The position numbers were made by a program, and so were the translations under genes. Below, piece by piece: positions 44,557-52,441 of a stretch of 64,000 nt of DNA. Numbering within the stretch: position 1 is the stretch's first letter; each line of letters begins with the position of its first letter. This DNA is from PoT sp049331405. Lineage in GTDB: Bacteria > Planctomycetota > Planctomycetia > Isosphaerales > Isosphaeraceae. A model generated the notes under the pieces. It saw only the letters and a list, made by a program, of their open reading frames with translations. It did not search any database and was not told where the DNA came from. The stretch spans positions 7,192,001 to 7,256,000 of the forward strand of contig NZ_CP186274.1 in the NCBI RefSeq assembly GCF_049331405.1, in the 5' to 3' direction.

Positions 44557-45392
44557 GTACCCCTTCGTCGGAAGGCGACCACCTTGAGCACGCCCCCCCG
44601 ATCATCGAGCTGATCGGCCTGACGATGCGCTTCCGCCATCAGACGGTCCTCCGCGAGCTGACCCTGAGGGTGAAGAAGGGGGAGACCCTCTGCATCATCG
44701 GCGAGAGCGGCTGCGGCAAGACCGTGCTCTTGAAGCTGATGATCGGCCTCCTGAACCCGACCATCGGGACCGTCAAGTTCGACAAGCGGGACCTCGCCTC
44801 GCTCGACGAGCAAGAGATGACGAGGATGCGGCTCCGGTTCGGCTTCCTCTTCCAGATGGCCGCGCTCTTCGACAGCCTCACCATCTACGACAACGTCGCG
44901 TTCGGCCCTCGCGAGCACAACCTGTGCGACGAGGAGGAACTCGAACGCGTGGTCGCCGACCGGCTCCTCGAGGTCGGCCTGCCCGCCGGCCTCGAGCACA
45001 AGAAGCCGGCCGAGCTCTCGGGCGGCCAGCGCAAGCGCGTCGGCCTCGCCAGGGCCCTGGCCCTGAACCCCGAGGTCATGCTCTACGACGAGCCGACCAC
45101 GGGCCTCGACCCGATCATGAGCGACGTCATTAACGAGCTCATCCTCCAGACCAAGCGCACCAAGAGGGCGACCGGGGTCGTGGTGACCCACGACATGAAG
45201 ACCGTCTACAAGGTCGCCGACCGCGTGGTGATGCTCTATCCCCTCGCCCGCCTTGGCCCGAACGACTCGCAGGTTCTCTATGACGGTCCACCGACAGGGC
45301 TCGACGATCACCCCGACGACCGCGTTCGCCAGTTTGTGCGTGGCGAGGCGGGCGAACGCCTCCGAGAGCTGGCCCAAAACCGTGACAGATAG
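44553..45392 (+). CDS. mlaF: MlaF-family ABC transporter ATP-binding protein
   Basis: 279 residues, ATPase that powers the lipid transporter with the upstream permease. Walker A GESGCGKT, Q-loop FGFLFQMAALFD (the family signature FQ.gALFDSLTV), ABC signature LSGGQRKRVGLARAL, Walker B VMLYDEPTTGLDP and the H-loop VVTHDMKT are in the correct order. Start ATG 44553 overlaps the permease stop (ATGA). The MCE-domain gene follows after a 24-base gap, so all three are surely co-transcribed. Confidence 0.96.
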   Translation: MSTPSSEGDHLEHAPPIIELIGLTMRFRHQTVLRELTLRVKKGETLCIIGESGCGKTVLLKLMIGLLNPTIGTVKFDKRDLASLDEQEMTRMRLRFGFLFQMAALFDSLTIYDNVAFGPREHNLCDEEELERVVADRLLEVGLPAGLEHKKPAELSGGQRKRVGLARALALNPEVMLYDEPTTGLDPIMSDVINELILQTKRTKRATGVVVTHDMKTVYKVADRVVMLYPLARLGPNDSQVLYDGPPTGLDDHPDDRVRQFVRGEAGERLRELAQNRDR

Positions 45393-45416
45393 CGGCAAAC
45401 CGCGAAGAGGAAGGCC

Positions 45417-46523
45417 ATGAACGAACGGGTCATGCAATTTCGGATCGGCATGTTCGTCATCGTGGCGGGCCTGGTCTTGACCATGCTGATCGTCTGGTTC
45501 GGCGAGTCCCCCTCGCTGCTGCGCGACCACGTCTTCGTCGTCGTGCACTACCAGGAAGCCCCGGGCGTCAGCGAGGGGATCCCCGTGCGCAAGAGCGGGA
45601 TCCGCGTGGGCGAGGTCACGTCCATCATCTTCGACGAACGCGCGGATAAGCCCGACGGCATCCTCGTCACCCTCTCCCTCGACAAGAAATACAAGATCCG
45701 CGAAGGCTCGATCCCCCAGCTCTCGCGATCGCTGATCGGCGACGTCTCGATCGACCTCCTGCCCGGCAAGGGCCCCGGCCTGATGCCGACGGCCAAGACC
45801 GCCAAGGACGCCCCGATCATCGAGGGGACCGTCGCGGCAGACCCTTCGAAGGCCATGGCCGCCGCCACCCAGGCCTTCGAGAAGGCCGGATCGACGCTGG
45901 CCTCGATCGACCTCGCGGCCAAGGGGATCGCCGAGGTCTCCAAGAGCGCGGGGAACCTCAACGAGTTCATGGAGACCTGGACGAAGACCGGGCATCGCGT
46001 CTCGGCCGCCGCCTCGGGGATCGATCGGTTCATCGCCGCCAACGAGGGGGATTTCCAGCCCGCCGTCACCAACCTGAAAGAGGTGACGAGCAAGGTCAAC
46101 ACCGCCCTCGACGCGGCCACGGTCCAGACGCTCAAGACGGGGCTCGACCGCTTCGCCTCGACCTTCGCCCGCGCCGATTCGAGCCTCGCCGCCGCCGCGC
46201 CCCTCTTCCGCGAGCTCGGGGCGAATACCTCCGCCCTCCCCTCGACGGATTTCGGACAGGCGATCCGCCGGCTCAATCTGATCCTCTCCGACATCCACCT
46301 GCTTTCGAGGCAGCTCTCCGATGGCCGGGGCAACCTGAATCCCGACGGCAGCATCCAGAAGCTCATCATGAAGTCCGACCTTTACGACAACCTGAATCGG
46401 ATGTCGATCACGGCCAACGAGGCCCTGGTCGGATTCCGTCCGATCATCACCTCGTTCCGGACCTTCGCCGAGAAGGTCGCCAAGGATCCGTCGGCGATGA
46501 CCCGAGGTGCCCTCTCGCGTTGA
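45417..46523 (+). CDS. mlaD: MlaD/MCE family substrate-binding protein
   Basis: 368 residues. One N-terminal membrane anchor (MFVIVAGLVLTMLIVWF) holds the protein to the inner membrane; the MCE domain follows (EAPGVSEGIPVRKSGIRVGEVTSI, SRSLIGDVSIDLLPG), then a long helical region (~150-300) that may form the tunnel-like extension seen in larger MCE proteins, and a short end. MCE domains form hexameric rings that pass lipids across the periplasm. It completes the permease-ATPase-MCE core of the operon. ATG 45417 follows GAGGAAGG. Confidence 0.95.
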   Translation: MNERVMQFRIGMFVIVAGLVLTMLIVWFGESPSLLRDHVFVVVHYQEAPGVSEGIPVRKSGIRVGEVTSIIFDERADKPDGILVTLSLDKKYKIREGSIPQLSRSLIGDVSIDLLPGKGPGLMPTAKTAKDAPIIEGTVAADPSKAMAAATQAFEKAGSTLASIDLAAKGIAEVSKSAGNLNEFMETWTKTGHRVSAAASGIDRFIAANEGDFQPAVTNLKEVTSKVNTALDAATVQTLKTGLDRFASTFARADSSLAAAAPLFRELGANTSALPSTDFGQAIRRLNLILSDIHLLSRQLSDGRGNLNPDGSIQKLIMKSDLYDNLNRMSITANEALVGFRPIITSFRTFAEKVAKDPSAMTRGALSR

Positions 46524-46923
46524 TCCTCGCGGCTATCGTCTCGAATCGGCTTCGACTCCGAACATCCCTCGGCCTTCCCAATCTCGCGGAGGGGTCGAGG
46601 GCTCGCGTTCGTTCCGGGCCTCGAGAGCCTCGGGAATCCCACGATCTGGGGCCACGACGAGAAAGAGTCATCCTCGAAATCGCGACGTCCCGATCAAAGA
46701 GGCATGGTCTTCGCAGGTGGGAATGCTCGGGGTGAGCATTCGTTGTTCCCTGGACACCGATCGTCCGTCCCAACCGTGCCGCCCTCGTTCCGAGAGAGAT
46801 GGGTGGTAATATGGCCCGGGCCGGCTCGGCCGAGCGATCCTCTTGCGAACGTCCGTTCGTCGAGTGAAGATGGCAGCAGGTGATCGCGGGAGCGTTCCGC
46901 GCGATTCGGAGGAGGGAGTAAGC
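46524..46923. other. Intergenic region after the lipid transporter operon
   Basis: 400 bases containing a hairpin at 46721-46741. No gene supported; frames at 46507-46809 and 46520-46735 look non-coding. Confidence 0.45.
46721..46741 (+). terminator. Candidate terminator of the Mla-like operon
   Basis: GAATGCTC (46721-46728), loop GGGGT, GAGCATTC (46734-46741), then GTTGTTCC. Perfect 8-bp stem but only a weak T-run, ~200 bases after the MCE gene. It could also be an operator for the following gene. Confidence 0.42.
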
Positions 46924-48123
46924 GTGGATCGAATCCCGAAGCAGACCAGCCCCTCCCTGGTCGTCCTCGCCACCCTGGGGGTCATCGCGGCCCTCTATCT
47001 GCTCAAGGCGATCCTGATCCCGGTCGCGTTGGCGCTCGTCCTCGCCTGCATGCTGTCGCCGCTGACATCATTCCTCAGGCGGATCCTGCCCGTCGGGCCC
47101 ACGGGCTCGGCCGTCCTGCTTTTCATGCTGACCGTCCTCTGCGGCCTCTACGCCTCGACCCTCGCGGCCGAGAGCCTGGTCCAGGCTGCCAACTCACTGC
47201 CGGCCGACGTGGAGCACCTTTCAGGACAGGCCAGCCGCCTGCTCAATGACCTGATCCGGGACCATCCGTCGTTGCGCGGGATCCTCCCCGAGCCGGGGAC
47301 CATCGACCTCCTCGGCGACGCGAACCGCACGCTGCTGATCGATAACCTGCGTTACGGGCTCACCGACCTCACGTTCACCGTGGCCCAGGGGCTCTTCATC
47401 CTGATCCTGGTGCTCTTCCTGCTCGCCGAGAGCGAGATGCTCACGCCGAAGGTCATCCGCTTCTTCGCCTCGACGCCAGGTGACGCACAGACCGCGGGGC
47501 GGACCCTCTCCCGGCTCACGCTCCAGATCCAGTCGTATCTCGTCGCCAGGACGGTCATCAACCTCGGCCTGGGGACGGTCGTCGCGCTGGCGCTCTGGCT
47601 CCTCAAGGTGAAGTATCCGTTCGCCCTCGGCCTGATCGCTGCGATCACGAACTTCATTCCTTACGTCGGCCAGATCATCGGCGGCTCGCTCCCGACCCTG
47701 GTCGCCCTGGGGCACTCGGGTTCGATGGGGGATGCGCTGATCGTCGCCTCGATCTATCTCGCCGTGGTCTCGGTCGAAGGTTACGTCGTGACCCCGTTCA
47801 TCCTGGGCCGGTCCCTGGACCTGAACGGAACGACCGTGCTGATCTTCTGCCTCTTCTGGGGCTTCCTCTGGGGACTGGTCGGCCTCGTTTTGGCGATGCC
47901 GATCGCGGTGACCATCAAGCTCGTCTTCCAGACGGTGCCCGAGCTGAATCGCTGGGCCGAGCTGATGAGCCGCGACTGGAAGACCCCCGCGTTCTCCAAG
48001 GGGAATAACGCCCCCGTCGATGACCCGCCTCCCGACAGCCCCGGCCCGCTCGGGGCCGCCGCGACCGCGGACGGGAACAAGGTGAACATGCCACATGGAG
48101 CTAGCACGTTCGGCAGGCCCTGA
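46924..48123 (+). CDS. AI-2E family (PerM/YdiK-like) membrane permease
   Basis: 399 residues with about eight hydrophobic helices. The start is GTG 46924, with GGAGG and GGGAG immediately upstream (5-base spacing); the frame opens further upstream without a ribosome site. Typical of the family are the central long amphipathic region (VQAANSLPADVEHLSGQ) and the conserved end GLIAAITNFIPYVGQIIGG, SVEGYVVTPFILG and GLVGLVLAMPIAV. Some members export autoinducer-2, others move ions; this one cannot be assigned. The cytoplasmic tail is Pro-rich. The hydrolase gene is 57 bases on. Confidence 0.92.
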   Translation: MDRIPKQTSPSLVVLATLGVIAALYLLKAILIPVALALVLACMLSPLTSFLRRILPVGPTGSAVLLFMLTVLCGLYASTLAAESLVQAANSLPADVEHLSGQASRLLNDLIRDHPSLRGILPEPGTIDLLGDANRTLLIDNLRYGLTDLTFTVAQGLFILILVLFLLAESEMLTPKVIRFFASTPGDAQTAGRTLSRLTLQIQSYLVARTVINLGLGTVVALALWLLKVKYPFALGLIAAITNFIPYVGQIIGGSLPTLVALGHSGSMGDALIVASIYLAVVSVEGYVVTPFILGRSLDLNGTTVLIFCLFWGFLWGLVGLVLAMPIAVTIKLVFQTVPELNRWAELMSRDWKTPAFSKGNNAPVDDPPPDSPGPLGAAATADGNKVNMPHGASTFGRP

Positions 48124-48180
48124 TCGGCAGGAGGAGTCGGCCCTGAACTGTTCCCTACTCGCAACCCTGGAGCGACACCC

Positions 48181-49140
48181 TTGGTCTGGCACGGATTGAC
48201 CTTGCTGCTCGCGATCACGGCGACGGATATCGAGCGGGGCGACGCGAAGTTTCGCCCAACCGCGATGGAGAACCAGGTCCCGGAGCGATTCCGACTCCCC
48301 GCGGCCACCTTCTCCTTCGAGCGCGAGCCGAAGTATGACAACGGTACATTCCGCGTCTCTCTCGTCCGGTTCCCCTCGCCGATCGAGTCCCCCGATCCGG
48401 TCAACAACACGGTGCATGCCGAGTACTTCTGCCCGACCGGACTGGCGCGTCGGCCGGCGGTTGTGGTCCTGCACATCCTCGGCGCCGACTTCGCCCTCTC
48501 GCGATACGTCGCCGCACGACTGGCCGAACGCGGGGTCTGCGCCCTGTTCGTGAAATTGCCCTACTACGGCGAGCGTCGTCCCGCGGGGGACGACAAGAAG
48601 TTCCTCTCCAGCGACATCGAGCGGTCGGTCCAGTCGATGAGGCAAGGGGTCTGCGACGTCCGACGCGCGGCGGCCTGGCTGGCAAACCAGCCGGAGGTCG
48701 ACCCCCAGAAGATCGGCGTCGCCGGGATCAGCCTCGGTGGCATCGTCGCCTCGCTGGCGTCCGCGGCAGATCCGGCCATCAATCGCGCGGCGTTTCTGCT
48801 CGCGGGTGGCGACCTCGCCCAGATCCTCTGGCAGATGCCCGAGGGGGCCAAGTACAAGACGTTGTGGATCGAGGCCGGGAAGTCTTACGAGGACCTCGTC
48901 GCGCTCACGAAGCCGCTCGATCCCCTCACCTACGCCGACAGGCTCGTCGGCAAGCGGATCTTCATGATGGCCGGTAACGTCGACGAGGTGATCCCCCCCG
49001 CCTCCGCGAGGGCCCTCTGGTTCGCGGCCGGCAAGCCCCCGATCCGCTGGTACGACTGCGGGCATTACTCGTCCGTCGGCTTCCTCCTCCCCGCGATCCG
49101 AGAGACGGTCGACTTCTTCGCGAGCGAGATCCCCAAATAA
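48181..49140 (+). CDS. Alpha/beta hydrolase (dienelactone hydrolase-like)
   Basis: 319 residues from TTG 48181, with GGAG ~8 bases upstream; the start is not certain. The alpha/beta hydrolase triad is visible: nucleophile in GISLGG, an Asp in NVDEVIPP and the His in DCGHYSS near the end. The oxyanion region reads VVVLHILGADF. The first ~25 residues could be a signal sequence (LTLLLAITATDIE). The substrate is unknown; short-chain esters or lipid-like molecules are typical. Follows the AI-2E family gene, possibly in one transcript. Confidence 0.86.
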   Translation: MVWHGLTLLLAITATDIERGDAKFRPTAMENQVPERFRLPAATFSFEREPKYDNGTFRVSLVRFPSPIESPDPVNNTVHAEYFCPTGLARRPAVVVLHILGADFALSRYVAARLAERGVCALFVKLPYYGERRPAGDDKKFLSSDIERSVQSMRQGVCDVRRAAAWLANQPEVDPQKIGVAGISLGGIVASLASAADPAINRAAFLLAGGDLAQILWQMPEGAKYKTLWIEAGKSYEDLVALTKPLDPLTYADRLVGKRIFMMAGNVDEVIPPASARALWFAAGKPPIRWYDCGHYSSVGFLLPAIRETVDFFASEIPK

Positions 49141-49247
49141 CTCCCGAGCAAACTCCCCCCTCGGGTCGAAGGGGAAGTTGATCGACGCCGAACATGTGTC
49201 ATGGGTCGAGATGCCCTCAGACTGAACCCGGCTTGCGCAGCCTCATC

Positions 49248-49279
49248 AAAGCCCCCAGAGGCAGGCGGCTGGGGGCTTT
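49248..49279. terminator. Hairpin terminator after the hydrolase gene
   Basis: AAAGCCCCCAG (49248-49258), 10-base loop, CTGGGGGCTTT (49269-49279). The A-run before and T-run after the 8-bp GC core suit a terminator on either strand. It lies 107 bases after the hydrolase stop and 113 before the next gene. Confidence 0.7.
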
Positions 49280-49392
49280 GGTAGCTGGGGAAGTGAGACT
49301 CGATTTGGATGACGGGCCACGTTGCGGGAAGCGAGGCTTCGGGGTATCCTCCGGCGCAGAGAGTTCTCGCTCAGGCGACAAGGGGGTTGCGG

Positions 49393-49803
49393 ATGCAGGC
49401 CAAGGTTACCAGCGTCTTCCTGTACGTGGACGATGTCCTCAAGTCGCTCGAGTTCTATAACGAGGTCGTCGGAGCCGAGGTCGCCCAGGTCCACGCCGAG
49501 AGCGAAGGTGCCCCGATCAGCCTCGCCATCCTCCGGATCGGCGACTTCAGCCTGATGCTCCACCCTCGCGAGAGCCACTCCGCCGAGTTCGCCGACACCA
49601 AGCCCGGCGTCGGCATCCACCTACAACTGCGCGTCGAAAACATCGATGCGTTCTACCACCACTGCCTCGATGAAGGGGCGATGCTGAGCGTCTCCGGCGA
49701 GCCGACCGACCAGAGCTGGGGCTGGCGCGAATTCGCCCTCAAGGACCCGGATGGCTATGTTTGGTCCATCTACGAGGACCGCTCGGGCGGCCAGTGGACC
49801 TGA
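49393..49803 (+). CDS. VOC (glyoxalase/bleomycin-resistance) family protein
   Basis: 136 residues from ATG 49393, AAGGGGG upstream. Two beta-alpha-beta-beta-beta units of the vicinal oxygen chelate fold: SVFLYVDDVLKSLEFYNEVVG in the first and LQLRVENIDAFYHHCLDEG with FALKDPDGYVWSIYE in the second. Metal-ligand candidates are the His in MLHPRES and Glu near the end. Members include glyoxalase I, antibiotic-binding proteins and dioxygenases; function cannot be set from sequence. It ends 19 bases from the convergent rsmE gene. Confidence 0.9.
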   Translation: MQAKVTSVFLYVDDVLKSLEFYNEVVGAEVAQVHAESEGAPISLAILRIGDFSLMLHPRESHSAEFADTKPGVGIHLQLRVENIDAFYHHCLDEGAMLSVSGEPTDQSWGWREFALKDPDGYVWSIYEDRSGGQWT

Positions 49804-49822
49804 TCGTGCGAAGGCCCGAGGC

Positions 49823-50527
49823 TCAGCCGTTTGACAGCAGGAGGGTTGCCCCCGCGATCCCGGCTGTCTCGATGCGAAGCAGGGTTTGACCCAGGCTCAC
49901 GGGAATCCAGCCGCATTCCTTAGCCTCGTCGACTTCGCCATCGGTGAATCCCCCTTCGGGACCGATCGCTAGCGTCGCCGATTCGCCGGCATTGACCGCC
50001 GGCCACGATCGGGCCGGGCTCCCGCCGGGGTGAGCGATCAGGCGGGCCGGGTCCTTTGCGGCCTCGAGCCAGCTCCTCCAGGCGATGGGCCGCTCGAGCT
50101 CCATGAGCCGGTTCCGGCCGCATTGCTTCGACGCCTCGACGATGGCGCGTCGGAGGCGGTCGAGCTTGGCGCCGCGCGGGTCGACGACGGATCGCTCGGT
50201 GATGATCGGCTGGAGCCGCCAGACCCCGAGCTCGGTCAGCTTCTCGATCAGCCAGTCGAACCGATCCCCCTTGGGTACGGCTGTCGCCAGGGTGAGCTTG
50301 ATCGGGGGCTCGCGGTCGGGCAGTGGAATGCCTTCGGGGCGAAGCTCGACGCGGTCGCGCATCACGGCGATGACCTCTGCCACTGTGGCGAACCCTTTTC
50401 CGTCGAAGACCTCGACGCGGTCGCCCACGCCCAGGCGCCGGACCCGGCTGAGGTGCTTCGCCTCGTCGCCCTCCAGAATGATCTGATCGTTCGAAGGCAT
50501 TGCGGGACAATAGAATCGGTCGGCCAC
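49823..50527 (-). CDS. rsmE: 16S rRNA (uracil(1498)-N3)-methyltransferase
   Basis: 234 residues; methylates U1498 of 16S rRNA. GTG 50527 follows GGAGG by ~8 bases. N-terminal PUA-like domain (HLSRVRRLGVGDRVEVFDGKG) and a SPOUT methyltransferase domain with the trefoil-knot motifs LTELGVWRLQPIITERSV, AIGPEGGFTDGE and SLGQTLLRIETAG. All the family signature blocks are present. Transcribed alone, convergent with the VOC gene. Confidence 0.96.
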   Translation of the reverse strand: MADRFYCPAMPSNDQIILEGDEAKHLSRVRRLGVGDRVEVFDGKGFATVAEVIAVMRDRVELRPEGIPLPDREPPIKLTLATAVPKGDRFDWLIEKLTELGVWRLQPIITERSVVDPRGAKLDRLRRAIVEASKQCGRNRLMELERPIAWRSWLEAAKDPARLIAHPGGSPARSWPAVNAGESATLAIGPEGGFTDGEVDEAKECGWIPVSLGQTLLRIETAGIAGATLLLSNG

Positions 50528-50782
50528 CCAAGCTCCTCCCCGGTTCGACGAAAGCGAGGGGTCGATCTTATCCGATTGTAGGAGATGGAGGCGACCTCAA
50601 CCCCGCCTGGATGGATCGGGCAGGCGGAGCCCGTCGAGGTCGAGAGACTTCGCCGAGTAACGCTCAAAGCACTCGGCGCCCGAATTCGCAGCTCGTTGGC
50701 CCGAGCTTTTCGCCATCCGACGAGGTTGAGCGAATGAGCTGGGCCCTCGCCATCGCATCGACAGGCCGGAGACTTGCAGAAC

Positions 50783-51625
50783 GTGTGGAAACGCCATTGG
50801 AAGCTGGCTCGCGAGCCGTTCGTCGACACGGCTTCCCCCTACATCCCGTTGCCGGCCCATGACGAGGCGGTCGCCCGGATCGTGCAGACGATCGAGTCCA
50901 GCCAGCGTTTCGCCATGATTTGCGCGGGGGCCGGCCTGGGTAAGTCGTGCGTGCTGGCTCGCGCGCTGGCCGAGGTCAGGTCTCCTTCAAGGCGGATCGC
51001 CCTCGCCCGGGCCCCGATCGATGCGACGCTCCTGCTCTCGACTCTGGCCGAATGTCTGGGAGTTCGAGTCCCGAATGGCGCCTCGCGTACGACGGCCTGG
51101 AAGGGCCTAGCCGACGGTCTGAGGCTTTGTAGGATGCAGAGGCTCCAGCCGGTGCTGGCCATCGACGACGGCCAGGATCTCCTCCAGGCAGTGGAGCCCT
51201 TCAATTTCGAGATGCTCGGTCGGATCGATTCTCATCCGGATTCGCGTCTCACCGTTCTGGTCGTTTCGCGAGGTGGATCCTCGTCGCAGGCCCAGAATCT
51301 GGCCTGGTCGCTGGCCATCCGGCTTGTGCCCCTGACCCAGTCGGAGGTCGAGCGCTACCTGGACGGGAAGCTATCGGCCGCCGGTCGGGTCGAGCCGACC
51401 TTCACTCCGAGGGCATTGCAGCGGCTCCACATGGTCAGCGAGGGGGTACCGCGAGGGGTCGATAGGCTGGCGACGCTGGCCTTGATGGCGGGGGCGATCA
51501 AGGGCCTGGAGATCATCCCGCCCGACCTCATCGACGGCGTCGCGATGGAATGCAATACCGGCGACGATGGGGGCGAGTGTCATCTTCCCGGGGTAGTCGA
51601 CGGCCAACGCTTCATGCTAAGATGA
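50783..51625 (+). CDS. ExeA-like AAA ATPase
   Basis: 280 residues. The N-terminus WKRHWKLAREPFVD and PHDEAV-like segment (PAHDEAVARIVQTI) recall the ExeA/GspA-type AAA domain, which in type II secretion and transposition-like systems binds peptidoglycan or DNA-associated partners. Walker A GAGLGKS, Walker B LQPVLAIDDGQDL and a winged-type C-terminal segment are seen. No membrane helix or peptidoglycan-binding domain. I chose GTG 50783 (GGAGA 10 bases upstream) over TTG 50774 (only 2 bases). The role is unknown; DUF6677-type and small membrane genes follow, which may mean membrane-linked work. Confidence 0.85.
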   Translation: MWKRHWKLAREPFVDTASPYIPLPAHDEAVARIVQTIESSQRFAMICAGAGLGKSCVLARALAEVRSPSRRIALARAPIDATLLLSTLAECLGVRVPNGASRTTAWKGLADGLRLCRMQRLQPVLAIDDGQDLLQAVEPFNFEMLGRIDSHPDSRLTVLVVSRGGSSSQAQNLAWSLAIRLVPLTQSEVERYLDGKLSAAGRVEPTFTPRALQRLHMVSEGVPRGVDRLATLALMAGAIKGLEIIPPDLIDGVAMECNTGDDGGECHLPGVVDGQRFMLR

Positions 51626-51698
51626 CCCGCGTGGCTGGTCCGCTCGCCAGGGATGTGCCGAGTGATCGGACTCCAGAAACCCTACCGGCTTGTGCGAG

Positions 51699-52259
51699 AT
51701 GACCCCAACCTCGATTTCCCTTCGCAATCCCTACAAGGCCGCCCTGCTCGCCTGGCTCTGCCCAGGCCTCGGGCATTTCTATCAGGGGAGGACCGGCAAA
51801 GGGATTCTCTATGCCGTCTGCATCCTCAGCCTGTACTTCACGGGCCTCGTCCTCGGCGACGGCAAGATCGTCTACTGGCGGTGGGTACACCCCTTCCAGA
51901 ACCCCGAGAAGTTCTGCCTCCATTATCTCGGCCAGTTCTTCGTCGGGCTCCCCGCCCTGCCTGCCCTGATCCAGGGGACGCTCTCCTACTACGGCATCAC
52001 GCCCCTCTTCTGGGGATTCATGGCCGAGCCTCCGCAGAACGTGATCAACGGGCTCCACGCCGGGCTGGGTAAGCTCGTCGAGGTCGGCACGATCTATACG
52101 ACGATCGCCGGCCTGCTGAATATCCTCGCGATCTACGACGCCTACGAAGGCCCGGCGAATCTCGAACACGATGAGGAAGAGGCCGCGCCGAAGGCAGGCG
52201 AGGTCGTGACTTCGGAGCCGGTGAAGCTCGAGGCCGTCAAGCTGGAGGGGTCGGCATGA
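51699..52259 (+). CDS. DUF6677-type small membrane protein
   Basis: 186 residues from ATG 51699 (an in-frame TTG at 51690 is an alternative; the ribosome site is weak for both). The first helix ALLAWLCPGLGHFYQGRTGKG has the proline-glycine-rich GLGHFYQGR motif of the planctomycete DUF6677 family; two or three more hydrophobic helices and an acidic C-terminus with EEEAAPK follow. The function is unknown. Its stop overlaps the next small gene by 4 bases (ATGA), so the two proteins are probably made together. Confidence 0.86.
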   Translation: MTPTSISLRNPYKAALLAWLCPGLGHFYQGRTGKGILYAVCILSLYFTGLVLGDGKIVYWRWVHPFQNPEKFCLHYLGQFFVGLPALPALIQGTLSYYGITPLFWGFMAEPPQNVINGLHAGLGKLVEVGTIYTTIAGLLNILAIYDAYEGPANLEHDEEEAAPKAGEVVTSEPVKLEAVKLEGSA

Positions 52260-52441
52260 GCCACATCTTCGTCTACTGGCTGGTGATCCCCCTCGTCGTC
52301 GCGATCAGCCTGGTCTATGCCGCATCGCGACATGAATCGTGGCCGAAGATCTGGATGCATGCCGCGCGACTCTGCGGCATGCTCCTCGGCATCATCGTCA
52401 TCACGACGGCCTTCCTCCTCCTGATCAACACGGCCGTCTAG
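52256..52441 (+). CDS. 61-residue two-helix membrane protein
   Basis: 61 residues, ATG 52256 overlapping the stop of the preceding gene. Two hydrophobic segments (FVYWLVIPLVVAISLVYA and LCGMLLGIIVITTAFLLLI) joined by a short basic, Trp-containing loop. Not recognised. The coupling with the DUF6677-type gene suggests a joint membrane complex. The stop codon overlaps the stop of the convergent gene through a shared CTAG. Confidence 0.8.
   Translation: MSHIFVYWLVIPLVVAISLVYAASRHESWPKIWMHAARLCGMLLGIIVITTAFLLLINTAV

Noticed and set aside
44457..46298. Minus-strand open frame (613 codons) over the Mla-like operon
   Set aside because: Runs across three real genes in antisense; no protein-like features.
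47221..49065. Minus-strand open frame (614 codons) over the permease and hydrolase genes
   Set aside because: Antisense of two conserved genes.
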